A stretch of DNA of 45,606 nt from an uncultured Porphyromonadaceae bacterium (GTDB lineage Bacteria; Bacteroidota; Bacteroidia; Bacteroidales; Muribaculaceae), in contig CAMWMK010000021.1 of the NCBI GenBank assembly GCA_947175295.1, positions 1-45,606 of the forward strand. The letters are read 5' to 3'. Shown here piece by piece: positions 16,405 to 25,494 of this stretch; the stretch's first letter is position 1; each line of letters begins with the position of its first letter. The translations under genes and the position numbers were made by a program. The notes under the pieces were generated by a model. That model did no database searches. It was not told where the DNA came from and saw nothing but the letters and a program-made list of their open reading frames with translations.

Positions 16405-19383
16405 TCATTTGCTGAAAATTCGCCAGAAAGGACAGTCTCGCGGAACCGGGCCGAAGTCTGTCATCATCCAGTGGTTTTCAAAGTCAAGTCCGGAATACTT
16501 TGACTGGTCGCATAGGTCTTCCTTCTTTATGACTTTGGCGCTGGGCCAGGTCCATCCGCTTCCATCAAGCATGTAAAGGTCGCCATGATCGAAAACGGAC
16601 CCCGTTTTATGCGTGCCTATGGTAGCGTTGCCTTCCTCCACGGTGCCTGAGTTGAAGCAGTCGTATATTTTACCGAGATGATCCACATATCCGAGTATTC
16701 CGCCGTTGTCACTGTCGTGCTTGTTGAGTACCATGCCGGTATTGAGGCAGTTCTTCAGGTAGGAATCGGGACCTTCCTCCATGAATCCGAGGATGCCGCC
16801 TACCCTTGAGGTCTTATCCGTTGAGTCGATGTTGCCGTTATTGATACAGTTATAGACTTCGACATTAAGTACCGTGGTGCGATAATCCTTGAAGGCGTCT
16901 TCGCCAAGTGATCCGGCTATGCCGCCCACTCCTTTGTGGGGTGCCGTAGAGGAGATTGTGGCGTTGTTGGTATTGTTTTCAAGTTTTAATGTGCTCTCGC
17001 AATAGCCTATGATTCCGCCTACTCCTGACGCCGCCTCAGTCTTTGACGCAGAGGAGATATCTCCATAGTTGCCGCACTTGTATATCCGTAACGACGTGCG
17101 GCTAAGTGCTTCGGAATACAGACTATGGGTGTAGTATCCCATTATCCCGCCGACGCGGTTGACTCCGGATACATCACCGATGTTGACACTCCAGCTAAGA
17201 TCAACTTTGTAATATCCGGTCAGATTGACGGAAGGCCATGTCCGATGGAAATGTCCCACTATTCCGCCCGTATCCTGACCTCCGTTTATTTTTCCGTAGT
17301 TGATACAGTCCAAAAAGTAGCAATTGTCGTCGCATTCCATATATCCTGCGATGCCGCCGACACTGCTGCTGTTGGCTGCGGTGATAAGGGAAGCTGAAGA
17401 GAGGTCTTCGAGCCGGTTTTCATTTCCGGAGGTGATGATGCATCCGACGATGCCTCCTATGTTGTCGCCTTCCACGACGGAGACTGCTCCTCCCGATGTA
17501 AGGGCCTTAAGCGAAACATCATGTCCTTTTCCAAGAATGCCTCCGGTGTCGCCGGTTCCTTTCACGATTCCATTGAAGATGGACCTGAAGGAATCCCTTT
17601 CCGGCAATTCCGCCACCCCGTCCTGTATTACGAAATCAAATGCCGAGTCTCCAGTAATAGTCGAGCGTTCGGCATATCCGATCATACCTCCCGTGTTCTT
17701 TCCTCCCTTGACCTGCATGGTTGCGGACGACATGTTGAAGACGGATAGATTGAATTCCGACGACACAAGTTTTCCGATGGCGCCTCCGCAGTCGGTGTCG
17801 GATGAGTCTACGTTTATTCCGATCCTGATGCAAGCATTGTCTTCGATATTCAACTGATGGCCTGTATAATACCCGAAGGCTCCTCCAATCTGCGAGAGCC
17901 CTTCTATTCCGGCTGCGCTGTCATCCGGTATTATGTAGTTGCTCCAGACGCTTCCTTTCACTGTTATACGGGCGTCGCCTGAGAGTTCACAATGTCCTAT
18001 GTAGCCGCCTGTTTCCCGGGCGCCGCTTACTATTGAGGTGACGCGGCAACCGTTAAGCGTGAGCTTGCCGGATATGGAGGCTCTTCCGATAAGTCCTCCG
18101 ACCTTGTCTCCGCTTCGGTTCATTCCGCCTACGGGACAGCCTACCTCTACATCATTAAGTTCTGCGGTCTTCGATCCCCTTAGTGCACCTATTATGCCTC
18201 CGGTGGCCTCACCCCCGGTGGTGCTGACAAGACGGATGTCGGCATCTTCCTTACTGACTACATGCTGAAGTCTTGAGTCATTGAGCTTTATGGCGCATTC
18301 ATCGACACTTCCGACTATGCCTCCCACACACTCATTGCCTTCTACAAGAAAGTGATACTCCGGAGTGTTCACGCCGCTGATCTCAGCGGTGCCTTTTTCG
18401 AGGTGTCCGATTATGCCCCCTACATTCTTGTATCCTTCCACCGTTCCGCAGAGTTTAAGGTCGGTTGCCGTGAAACTTCCCTTTTCCATACGTCCGATAA
18501 AGGCTCCGACATTGGTCGCCTTATCCGACATCACGCTTCCGGTCATTTTTATTCCTGAGATGCAGACTGTACCCGCTACAGTGCCTGCAAGGGTGCCCGT
18601 ATCAGCATAGGTGGCAGAGACATTTACTCCGGAGATAGTCAGATTGTCTACTGTGGCTCCGTCAAGAAGAGAGGGAAATATGCCTATGCGCGTGTCGGAG
18701 TCAGCACTGGCAGCCCCTCTGTAATACATCCCTTTAAGCGCGTATCCTCCGCCATCGTAGTGGCCGGCGAATGAATAACCGAAGTATCCTCGTCCTGGCT
18801 TTGTGCTGCTTTGGTCCATCAGGTCGATGTCTGCTGTCTGCTGAAACCACACGTCGCGTCCGTTGGTCAACTCGTTGTTGCGGAGGTCATCGAGAAACGT
18901 CAGGAAATCCCGTGAGCTTCCGATTCGGTATGGATCTTCTTTTGTCCCTGAACCTGAGCGGAGTGAAAAGGATCCTTTTGCCTCCTCTACTTTCATTACC
19001 TTATCATCCTTCACATCGATGCTCAGCATTCCTTCAAGTGGCTTGCCGTCAGTGTCGGAGAATGTCAGCAGATACTCCCCGTCTTCAAGATTGGTGGTCG
19101 AATGAAGGTGAAGTCCGCATCTTACGCTCGATCCGAGAAGTCGGAGTTCCGCGTTGTATGTCTCAAGGTCGAAAAAACCTTTCTTGAGATTGGCATACCC
19201 GATTTTTGAGATAAGTTCGCCGTCAAGTAGGGCTGGATTGATATCGAATGAGGAGATGCGGCTGTCTTCTTTTTCCTCAACCGATGAATTTGTGGGAAAA
19301 TCGGGTACATTGTCGGAGCAACCACCCAGTAGGAGGGAGGTGGCGATTATTAAACAGATATATTCTTTCATTTCTGTATTCAT
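16405..19383 (-). CDS. Large surface lipoprotein with GLUG-like repeats (1)
   Basis: A 992-residue lipoprotein. The lipobox is LLGGC near residue 22, followed by SDN. Residues 40-150 form a small beta domain ending GSGTKEDPYRI, a common entry to these repeats. The rest is about twenty degenerate GLUG-like units of the form GGIVG or GGIIG, followed by a variable loop and C-x-N-x-G, for example TGGIVGHFHRTW and VGGILGFMEEGPD. These build a beta-helix, as in bacterial adhesins and surface glycan-binding proteins. ATG 19383 overlaps the stop of the upstream paralogous lipoprotein. ATG 19371 (MKEYIC) is an alternative start that keeps the signal peptide. It probably lies on the cell surface. Confidence 0.88.
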   Translation of the reverse strand: MNTEMKEYICLIIATSLLLGGCSDNVPDFPTNSSVEEKEDSRISSFDINPALLDGELISKIGYANLKKGFFDLETYNAELRLLGSSVRCGLHLHSTTNLEDGEYLLTFSDTDGKPLEGMLSIDVKDDKVMKVEEAKGSFSLRSGSGTKEDPYRIGSSRDFLTFLDDLRNNELTNGRDVWFQQTADIDLMDQSSTKPGRGYFGYSFAGHYDGGGYALKGMYYRGAASADSDTRIGIFPSLLDGATVDNLTISGVNVSATYADTGTLAGTVAGTVCISGIKMTGSVMSDKATNVGAFIGRMEKGSFTATDLKLCGTVEGYKNVGGIIGHLEKGTAEISGVNTPEYHFLVEGNECVGGIVGSVDECAIKLNDSRLQHVVSKEDADIRLVSTTGGEATGGIIGALRGSKTAELNDVEVGCPVGGMNRSGDKVGGLIGRASISGKLTLNGCRVTSIVSGARETGGYIGHCELSGDARITVKGSVWSNYIIPDDSAAGIEGLSQIGGAFGYYTGHQLNIEDNACIRIGINVDSSDTDCGGAIGKLVSSEFNLSVFNMSSATMQVKGGKNTGGMIGYAERSTITGDSAFDFVIQDGVAELPERDSFRSIFNGIVKGTGDTGGILGKGHDVSLKALTSGGAVSVVEGDNIGGIVGCIITSGNENRLEDLSSASLITAANSSSVGGIAGYMECDDNCYFLDCINYGKINGGQDTGGIVGHFHRTWPSVNLTGYYKVDLSWSVNIGDVSGVNRVGGIMGYYTHSLYSEALSRTSLRIYKCGNYGDISSASKTEAASGVGGIIGYCESTLKLENNTNNATISSTAPHKGVGGIAGSLGEDAFKDYRTTVLNVEVYNCINNGNIDSTDKTSRVGGILGFMEEGPDSYLKNCLNTGMVLNKHDSDNGGILGYVDHLGKIYDCFNSGTVEEGNATIGTHKTGSVFDHGDLYMLDGSGWTWPSAKVIKKEDLCDQSKYSGLDFENHWMMTDFGPVPRDCPFWRIFSK

Positions 19384-22307
19384 TTTTTACGCATCATAGA
19401 AAAACATGGAACCGGATACTGAACATCTTCGGTCTTGAATGGCGAAAGCATCCAATAGCTGGATGATGAATCCGAAATATCCCAATCTTCGTTGGTGTCC
19501 TTATAGTATTTTGGATTGTTCATGTCCTTGCCGTCTAAGAGATAGGTGTGATCGGTCAGATGGTAGGAGATATGTTCGGGTCCTTTGCCGTCTCTCCTTA
19601 CCACTCCGGAGCCATATTGGAGATTCCCAATATCGTGTCCGTCCCACCCTGTGCCTGCGCAGACGCAACGGATACATCCTGCCCATTCGTCGTAGTGTCC
19701 TGCGAATGGAGCAACCTTTCCGTTCCCTTTTCCTACATTCAGACAGTCCGTGACTATTGATTGCTCATGCAGGGTGCCGACGAGGCCTCCGGTTCGGTCT
19801 CCGCCGGTGACAACGCCGGTGTTGACGCATTGCGAGATTATCACCACGTTCTCTTCAAATTCGGCACATGTCTTCCATACTGCGTTGACTCCTCCCACAA
19901 AACTTGCCGCCGCTCCTGCGATTACAAATGGAGCCGCCGCACCTCCTGTAGCTACCATGGCACCGATGGAGGCTACCGTTCCTACAGCTATGCAGACACC
20001 TCCGACGACCTGATGGAATATTTCCTTGCCTTTGGCGAGGTTCTCAACCTTTTCCATTCTCTCGATCCTGCATTCATTTAAGGCGTAGTTGAAAAGCTCG
20101 TCGTTACCGGTTTGGGCATACCAGTCAGAGAGGTCCACAGCAGATTGACCATGGATTCCGTAAAGAGGATTCACACTTGCACCTGCATATGCGTATCTTG
20201 AAGATCCGGTACGTATCTCTGCAAAGGTCTTATTGATGTCTTCGGCCAGTTCCAGGGTCTCGACTTTGATAGCCTCCGACACTTCCTCACTTGATTCCCC
20301 CGATATGAATCCCTCTATACCGTCGGCCCACAACACGGCGTCGGTGGCATGTAGCAACCAGTCAAAGCTTATTTCGCTGAATTCCAATAGGGCTGATAGG
20401 GTATGCACCGATTCCTCAATGAATGGCATAGCTATGGATATGGCCGGACCTACCACCGTCATCGCTATCTCGGCAGCGCCCACTACGCACTCGGCGATAT
20501 TCCATCCGCTCCACTCCTTAGGGTCTCCGATTTCGCCGACAATGCCGCCTACATGCTGCCCTCCTGGATTGTCCACTTTTGAGTTCTGGGTGCAGAAGTG
20601 GATTATTGTGTTGTTGCCTGCAAGCGCTACTATTCCGGCGGTATGTGAGCCGGTAGCGGAAATATCTCCGAAATTGTCGTTGATGGCAATTGATCCAAAC
20701 GTGTACTTACCGATTATTCCCGCAGTGTAATCCACACCGCTGACAGCACCTTCGTTTATGTTGTTGTGGGCAACACATACGGAAGCATTCCCTACAATGC
20801 CGGCTACGTATGAATTGCCGTCGACTTTGCCTGAATTAAGCGATCCGAAGCTTCCAAACTGGCTCTCTCCGTTGATGCCACCTACGAATCGGGTTCCGTT
20901 GATGTTGCCTTTGTTTTCGCAATAGCGAAATGCCGCATTATTGTAGACCAATCCTGATTGCCCATTTCCTGCGATACGCGTGCTCCCAAGCATACCTCCG
21001 ACTCCTTCATGGCCTTTGATTGAGCCGCTGTTCTTACATCCGGTGATGAAAGCTACTCCCGATCCGCCTACGATACCTCCGGATCCAATCGCTGCATTGT
21101 TGGTATCTCCGTCAATGTATGAGACTCCACCTGTGACTTCCGCAAGATTCTTGCATGCCGTGGCATATATCGTGTCGCAGGATCCGATGATTCCGCCTGC
21201 TCCCGAATATCCACTTATGATTTTTCCTTCATTGCTGCAGGAATTGATGGAAGCTATGGAATATGCGGAGGCGCCTCCCGCTATACCTCCTACATTATAG
21301 TCGCCGCTTACGGAAGTATTCTCATTATGACATTCATACAAAGCGATCTTTGTGTTCATGTCGACAACCCCGATTATTCCTCCGATGCCTAACGATCCAT
21401 TGGATCCTGTGATTTTGGAGTCTTTAACGACACAGTTGGTGACTTCAGATCTGTCACGGTGTGCGCCGGAAGTGATTACGGCACCAGCCACACTTCCGAC
21501 TCCATAATTACCTGAAAATTCACCGGAAGTGATTTTCAAACCGTCGAGCCTGGCCTTGTGGATGTATCCGAACAGACCTATCGCCGGCGAATGGTCTCGG
21601 AGGCTCCAGATGTTGGAGAGTCCGGCACCTTGATAGATGCTGCGGAAAGGGAGGTTGCAGTCGTTACCGATCGGTTCCCAACCGTAGCGGTGATCGGTGA
21701 GGAAGCAGGCGTCGTCCATATCGATGTCGACTATCTGCTTTATGTATGTGTCTTCGGTAAAGAGTCGGTTGGTGGCGTCGCTGTTCACTTTGTGGGCAAG
21801 AGTCATTAGATGGTCGTAGCTGCTGACTATATAGGGGTCGTCGGCCGTACCGTTACCCGACATCCCTACCTGCGGATTGAATCGGCTTGTCACTGTGATT
21901 CCTTGCCTTTCTGCCGATATCGAGCATCCGAGTCCGAACTGTCGGGTCGTAATGGTGTGTCTGCCGTCGTCCGACACTATGGGTTCGATGGGATAGTCAA
22001 TGTAGAGGAGTCGGTATTCCCCTTCTTTGAGCCCGATGTCAAGCCGGAACGTGGATTTGCCGCCGGCTCTGGAATGCGTACCTTTTCTGGAGATCACGCT
22101 GTTGTCTGGCGCGAGTATCTTTATCTCGCACTCGCTCGCGTCGAAGCGGTCGGTCTCATCCGTAAGGAAGAATTCCTTAATCCGGCCCTCGAAACTGTCG
22201 ATGCCGGGATAGACGGTTTCGTCCGGTTCAGTCCCATTGTCATGGCAAGAGGTCATGGTGAAAAGGATTGAGAGGGTGACGAGCCATCTGAATACTTGAT
22301 TCTTCAT
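19380..22307 (-). CDS. Large surface lipoprotein with GLUG-like repeats (2) and embedded hydrophobic domain
   Basis: A 975-residue lipoprotein with lipobox TMTSC, followed by acidic residues (HDNGTEPDE) like a Bacteroidetes surface-export signal. An N-terminal beta domain ends GNGTADDPYIV, and GLUG-like repeats follow from about residue 230, such as VGGIAGGAS and VGGMLGSTR. Between about residues 595 and 815 a non-repeat region interrupts the array. It has two glycine/alanine-rich hydrophobic stretches (VVGAAEIAMTVVGPAISI, and one from VVGGVCIAV to FVGGVNAVW) and a helical section between. The repeats then resume at CVNTGVVTGGDRTGGLVG. It overlaps and is coupled to its downstream paralogue. 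It is probably a surface adhesin or glycan binder; the insert's role is unknown. Confidence 0.87.
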   Translation of the reverse strand: MKNQVFRWLVTLSILFTMTSCHDNGTEPDETVYPGIDSFEGRIKEFFLTDETDRFDASECEIKILAPDNSVISRKGTHSRAGGKSTFRLDIGLKEGEYRLLYIDYPIEPIVSDDGRHTITTRQFGLGCSISAERQGITVTSRFNPQVGMSGNGTADDPYIVSSYDHLMTLAHKVNSDATNRLFTEDTYIKQIVDIDMDDACFLTDHRYGWEPIGNDCNLPFRSIYQGAGLSNIWSLRDHSPAIGLFGYIHKARLDGLKITSGEFSGNYGVGSVAGAVITSGAHRDRSEVTNCVVKDSKITGSNGSLGIGGIIGVVDMNTKIALYECHNENTSVSGDYNVGGIAGGASAYSIASINSCSNEGKIISGYSGAGGIIGSCDTIYATACKNLAEVTGGVSYIDGDTNNAAIGSGGIVGGSGVAFITGCKNSGSIKGHEGVGGMLGSTRIAGNGQSGLVYNNAAFRYCENKGNINGTRFVGGINGESQFGSFGSLNSGKVDGNSYVAGIVGNASVCVAHNNINEGAVSGVDYTAGIIGKYTFGSIAINDNFGDISATGSHTAGIVALAGNNTIIHFCTQNSKVDNPGGQHVGGIVGEIGDPKEWSGWNIAECVVGAAEIAMTVVGPAISIAMPFIEESVHTLSALLEFSEISFDWLLHATDAVLWADGIEGFISGESSEEVSEAIKVETLELAEDINKTFAEIRTGSSRYAYAGASVNPLYGIHGQSAVDLSDWYAQTGNDELFNYALNECRIERMEKVENLAKGKEIFHQVVGGVCIAVGTVASIGAMVATGGAAAPFVIAGAAASFVGGVNAVWKTCAEFEENVVIISQCVNTGVVTGGDRTGGLVGTLHEQSIVTDCLNVGKGNGKVAPFAGHYDEWAGCIRCVCAGTGWDGHDIGNLQYGSGVVRRDGKGPEHISYHLTDHTYLLDGKDMNNPKYYKDTNEDWDISDSSSSYWMLSPFKTEDVQYPVPCFSMMRKK

Positions 22308-22401
22308 GATTGAAAGTAAATGTTATGTCAGGTATTGTCGCCTGAATTATTGAAATTGTTGTGTCGATAAGGAGTCCACACATAGCTGGACATCCGGATT
22401 T

Positions 22402-22409
22402 CAAAATTA
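22402..22409 (-). promoter_or_regulatory. -7 box (TAATTTTG) of the lipoprotein operon
   Basis: The minus strand reads TAATTTTG about 95 bases before the lipoprotein start. The -33 position has no clear TTG, which suggests an activator-dependent promoter. A tandem 12-base repeat lies just upstream. Confidence 0.5.
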
Positions 22410-22441
22410 ATTAAAAATTCGCAAATCAGGTTTAAAAAATG

Positions 22442-22474
22442 TGCGACAATTTTGGATTAGGATGCGACAATTTT
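22442..22474. promoter_or_regulatory. Tandem TGCGACAATTTT operator-like repeat
   Basis: Identical 12-mers occupy 22442-22453 and 22463-22474, 21 bases apart, so they face the same side of the helix. They lie roughly 40-75 bases upstream of the probable start of the lipoprotein operon, where an activator would bind. The adjacent AraC-type gene is the obvious candidate. Confidence 0.6.
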
Positions 22475-22478
22475 CAAA

Positions 22479-24050
22479 TTATTGATTTTCAGGTATGCGG
22501 AGCGACGCTGAGGCTTCGCGGTATTGTGTGGGTGACATGTCGAAGCGCTCCTTGAAGGCGCGTTGCAGGGTGCGCGGCGTGCCGAAGCCGAGCCGCTGGG
22601 CCATCTCCGTTATGGTCTCAGTGGAGTCGGAATCGATGATGCGTCTCACTTCTTCCGAGCGGAAGAAATTGATGTAGGAGTGCACTGTCTGGTCATATTC
22701 CGTGCGGATCAGCTGCGCGAGTGCATCCTGGGAGATTCCGAGGTATTCGGCCAGTTCCTTGCGTCCGAGAGTCGGATCGCAATATGGTTGCTCTGTTGCC
22801 ATATATCGGTCAAGGCGGGAGATCAGGCTGGCTTCTTCCGTTTCCTGCGATTGTTCTGCGATTTTTTCGATAAGGGTATGGCTGGTCCTGTCGAATTCAT
22901 GCAGACGCTCTACGAGAAGACGGTTTCGTTTTCGTTCCGTGAGTGTGTTTTTGTAGGTTAATCCTAATAGGATGAGGAGCATGAGCGTCACAGAGCCCAT
23001 ACCGAGGAGGCGCATGGTGTTGGTGCGTTTCTCTTCGCGTGCAAGTTCCGACCGATATAGGAGAGTGAGGTCTTTGAGTCTACGGTCTGTGAGTTTTGCC
23101 GAGAGGGAGTCGTGGTATGCGATGTATCGGGAATAGGTACGCGCGCTTTCCGCATGAAGCCCTGCATCGTTGAGAATTTCGGCTTTCAGCCGTAGATCGC
23201 GCAGATAAAACCATGGAAAGCATCTATGTGTGTTCAGAAGCGTGTCTATGTCTGCAAGGGAAGCTGCGTAGTCTCCTTCAGACGCATACATGAGGCTACG
23301 GGCTTCGTAGAAATGCTCGTAAGCTCGTGCAGGGATGGTTTTGACCGTTAAAAGTGAAGCGCTGTCAAGCAGCAAGCGTGCCTTTGATGTCTCCGCATTC
23401 AGGAGGGCATTCTCGGCTTTGAATGCGAGGGCGGTCACCTGATAGTGGCCGGTGGAGTCTGGTGGGGAGTTCCGGTTGATATATAGATCTACGGTATCGG
23501 CATATCTTTTTCCCGCTGACGCCATTGAAGCGGTGTCGGCATTCGCTCTGGCGATTATGTGTATCCATTCGTCTATGCTTGTAGCCGTCCCGAAGTCGCT
23601 ACCCGACCGGAGCGGGTCGGAGATATATCCCTGAGCGGAGACTATTTCTTTCATGGCGCGCTCTGGCTGTGAAAGCTTGAAGAATATCTGTGCCCTGACT
23701 CGCTTTGCCATGGATATTGAGATGGAATCATGCGCTTCCTCTGCGTCATGGAGCATCCTTACGGCGAGGGAGTCGGCTTCCGCATATCTTACGTCGGAGA
23801 AAAGTCGGTCGATAAGCACATTGACGGCTCCGAAATAGCAGGCGTCTTTTCCGGATGCACACATACTGTCGATGATGGTCTCCATACGTGGTACCGCCAG
23901 TGGATCTCCGGGATTAAGATTCTGAATCTTCTGCACCTCAAGCACTCTCCTGACGGCTTCATCGTGGTCGTAGCCTTCATTGCCTTTTGAGCAGGACGTA
24001 AGAAGCATGGTGAGCCAGATGGCTATGTATGTCGTAAGGCAATGTCGCAT
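22479..24050 (-). CDS. Membrane regulator: TPR sensor, one helix, AraC DNA-binding domain
   Basis: A 523-residue one-component regulator. An N-terminal export or lipid signal (AIWLTMLLTSC) is followed by about 310 residues of helical TPR-like repeats. One membrane helix (LLGMGSVTLMLLILLGLTY) lies near residues 345-365, then a coiled linker, then an AraC/XylS DNA-binding domain at about 420-515. Its two helix-turn-helix units are LGRKELAEYLGISQDALAQLI and ETITEMAQRLGFGTPRTLQRAF. Such proteins sense something outside the inner membrane and bind DNA inside. The two overlapping lipoproteins downstream, with tandem operator-like repeats in the gap, are its likely targets. It starts 26 bases after a DUF4230 gene and may share that transcript. 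Confidence 0.88.
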   Translation of the reverse strand: MRHCLTTYIAIWLTMLLTSCSKGNEGYDHDEAVRRVLEVQKIQNLNPGDPLAVPRMETIIDSMCASGKDACYFGAVNVLIDRLFSDVRYAEADSLAVRMLHDAEEAHDSISISMAKRVRAQIFFKLSQPERAMKEIVSAQGYISDPLRSGSDFGTATSIDEWIHIIARANADTASMASAGKRYADTVDLYINRNSPPDSTGHYQVTALAFKAENALLNAETSKARLLLDSASLLTVKTIPARAYEHFYEARSLMYASEGDYAASLADIDTLLNTHRCFPWFYLRDLRLKAEILNDAGLHAESARTYSRYIAYHDSLSAKLTDRRLKDLTLLYRSELAREEKRTNTMRLLGMGSVTLMLLILLGLTYKNTLTERKRNRLLVERLHEFDRTSHTLIEKIAEQSQETEEASLISRLDRYMATEQPYCDPTLGRKELAEYLGISQDALAQLIRTEYDQTVHSYINFFRSEEVRRIIDSDSTETITEMAQRLGFGTPRTLQRAFKERFDMSPTQYREASASLRIPENQ

Positions 24051-24076
24051 GGCGGATTGATGTTGTTTCTTTTGAT

Positions 24077-24676
24077 TTATAGGGTTTTCGGTGGAGTTCC
24101 GTTTGGTGTGGAATCGGTGACTATCACCGGTTTTCGGTAGAAAGCCTGCATAAGCCGCGTTAGGTTTTCCACTGCGTCTTTTCTGGCTTTGCGTACGGAG
24201 CCGTTGGCATACAGTCTCGCTGTGGCTTTTGCCTTCAGTTTTGCCTTGACTCTGTTTTCCTCCTCAAGCGTAAACTTGTCGCTTCTAAGCAACGCCATCG
24301 GTCCGATTGCCTTAGTGTCGATCACCTGCCATGCGTTCTTTTCCGTGCTTTCGTATACATCTACGATTTCTCTCGGAAGCTGTATCCTTATGGTGTCGGC
24401 GGTGGCGTCCACCTCAAGATGCTCCACGTCGAAGGAGATGCTGCCGCTCTGTTTCTGCACGGCAAACATTACCTTGAAGTTTACAGTATCGAGCACCGGC
24501 ACCTCGTTGTAGATCTCCATGGAGCAGAGGCGCACCATCTCCTTCACGTCGCCGGGACGCGAGGGGAGCACCTCGATTTCCTCCGGTCGCTGGAAATACC
24601 TGTAGACCTGCCACCCTGCGAAAGCGAGGACGGCGAGGATTATGACGGGTATGACGTATTTCAGGATCTTAATCAT
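24077..24676 (-). CDS. DUF4230 protein, membrane-anchored
   Basis: A 199-residue protein with one N-terminal membrane anchor (YVIPVIILAVLAFAGWQVY) and an extracytoplasmic DUF4230 domain. The domain has the usual MFAVQKQSGSISFDVEHLEV and DTIRIQLPREIVDVYEST blocks, followed by a charged helical tail. DUF4230 proteins occur in Firmicutes and Bacteroidetes with no established function. It overlaps the upstream DUF4230 gene by eight bases, so the two are coupled. The paired products probably work together at the cell envelope. Confidence 0.85.
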   Translation of the reverse strand: MIKILKYVIPVIILAVLAFAGWQVYRYFQRPEEIEVLPSRPGDVKEMVRLCSMEIYNEVPVLDTVNFKVMFAVQKQSGSISFDVEHLEVDATADTIRIQLPREIVDVYESTEKNAWQVIDTKAIGPMALLRSDKFTLEEENRVKAKLKAKATARLYANGSVRKARKDAVENLTRLMQAFYRKPVIVTDSTPNGTPPKTL

Positions 24677-25277
24677 AGTTCGTTAAGTTGAAGTCGCCTG
24701 AAGGCGAGGATTCGTCGCTGAAACGGATATAGGGCGTGTATCCTTCGTTTCTAAACAATGTCTCGAAGTATGCCCGGGCTTTCCGGCGCGCTGTCTGTTC
24801 GAGCCGTTGCTTATATTCGGGATTTCCTTCAAGTTCCTTCTTCAGCTCGGTGTTGGCTTTCTCTTTCATCTTCGCCCGTTCCTGTGAGGATATTTCCGTG
24901 CGGAACATACCGACGTTCTCATATTCCTTCCTCATCTCCATGTCGCGGCCTGCTATTTCCACCTGAACGGGGGGAAGCGTCACGCGGACGGTCTTGTTTT
25001 CTTCATCAAACTCAATATCGTCTGGAGCGAGCAGGTTCATGTCTATGAAAGCCTTGAGGTGGGTGTCGTAGGAATATACAGCTATCCGTTTGCCTACCTT
25101 ATACCAATCGGTGCGTTCCGTCTTTACGGTCTTCGTCACTGCGAGCGAAGCGAACTCCATGCGGTTGACATGGCGTATCTCCTCGTATAGCTGCGTGTGG
25201 TCGGGAGCCGCCTTCTTGGAGCAGGCACCTACAAGAATCGGCAATGCCATCATGAATTTAAGGATTGAAAGTCTCAT
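24669..25277 (-). CDS. DUF4230 lipoprotein
   Basis: A 202-residue lipoprotein with lipobox LVGAC near residue 19. The DUF4230 domain includes VTKTVKTERTDWYKVGKRIAVYSYD, which I split as VTKTVKTERTDW and KVGKRIAVYSYD, and TVRVTLPPVQVEI. A charged helical tail follows (SSQERAKMKEKANTELKKEL). It is the lipid-anchored partner of the next gene, which has a membrane helix instead. A strong promoter lies 50 bases upstream. The order, two DUF4230 genes then the TPR/AraC regulator, suggests a shared envelope-sensing theme, but that is inference. Confidence 0.85.
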   Translation of the reverse strand: MRLSILKFMMALPILVGACSKKAAPDHTQLYEEIRHVNRMEFASLAVTKTVKTERTDWYKVGKRIAVYSYDTHLKAFIDMNLLAPDDIEFDEENKTVRVTLPPVQVEIAGRDMEMRKEYENVGMFRTEISSQERAKMKEKANTELKKELEGNPEYKQRLEQTARRKARAYFETLFRNEGYTPYIRFSDESSPSGDFNLTNYD

Positions 25278-25325
25278 TAATCAGTCCGCTTTCCGCTTAT
25301 TGAATGATTTTGTGGTTTTATACTG

Positions 25326-25355
25326 CAAATATAACTAAAAAATCTGAGATTTCAA
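25326..25355 (-). promoter_or_regulatory. Promoter of the DUF4230 operon
   Basis: On the minus strand TTG (25355-25353), 19 bases and TATATTTG (25333-25326) form a consensus promoter, about 50 bases before the first DUF4230 gene. Confidence 0.7.
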
Positions 25356-25388
25356 TGCAGATATATTAAAAAGAAACTGTAGTGTTAT

Positions 25389-25434
25389 ATTTTTATTGGA
25401 AAAAGTTGTCTATTTTTATTGGAAATAGTTGTCC
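25389..25434. repeat. 23-bp tandem repeat in the promoter of the membrane protein
   Basis: Two adjacent 23-mers (25389-25411 and 25412-25434), both starting ATTTTTATTGGAAA, differ at two positions. The second copy contains the -33 TTG of the promoter of the gene at 25495, so the repeat may be an operator. Confidence 0.6.
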
Positions 25435-25459
25435 ATATCGGATTTAATATGTAGCTTTG
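25429..25459 (+). promoter_or_regulatory. Promoter of the 401-aa membrane protein
   Basis: TTG at 25429-25431, 20 bases, then TAGCTTTG at 25452-25459. The region from GAAATAGTTG to TAGCTTTGC closely resembles the promoter at 36261-36291, implying a shared regulator or origin. Confidence 0.68.
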
Positions 25460-25494
25460 CGCATTCGCATCTATAAACTATAAATTACCAAGCT

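Noticed and set aside
16405-22307. Regular GGIVG-coding repeats as a CRISPR array
   Set aside because: The periodicity is protein repeats in an unbroken frame; the DNA units are diverged and the spacing is irregular.
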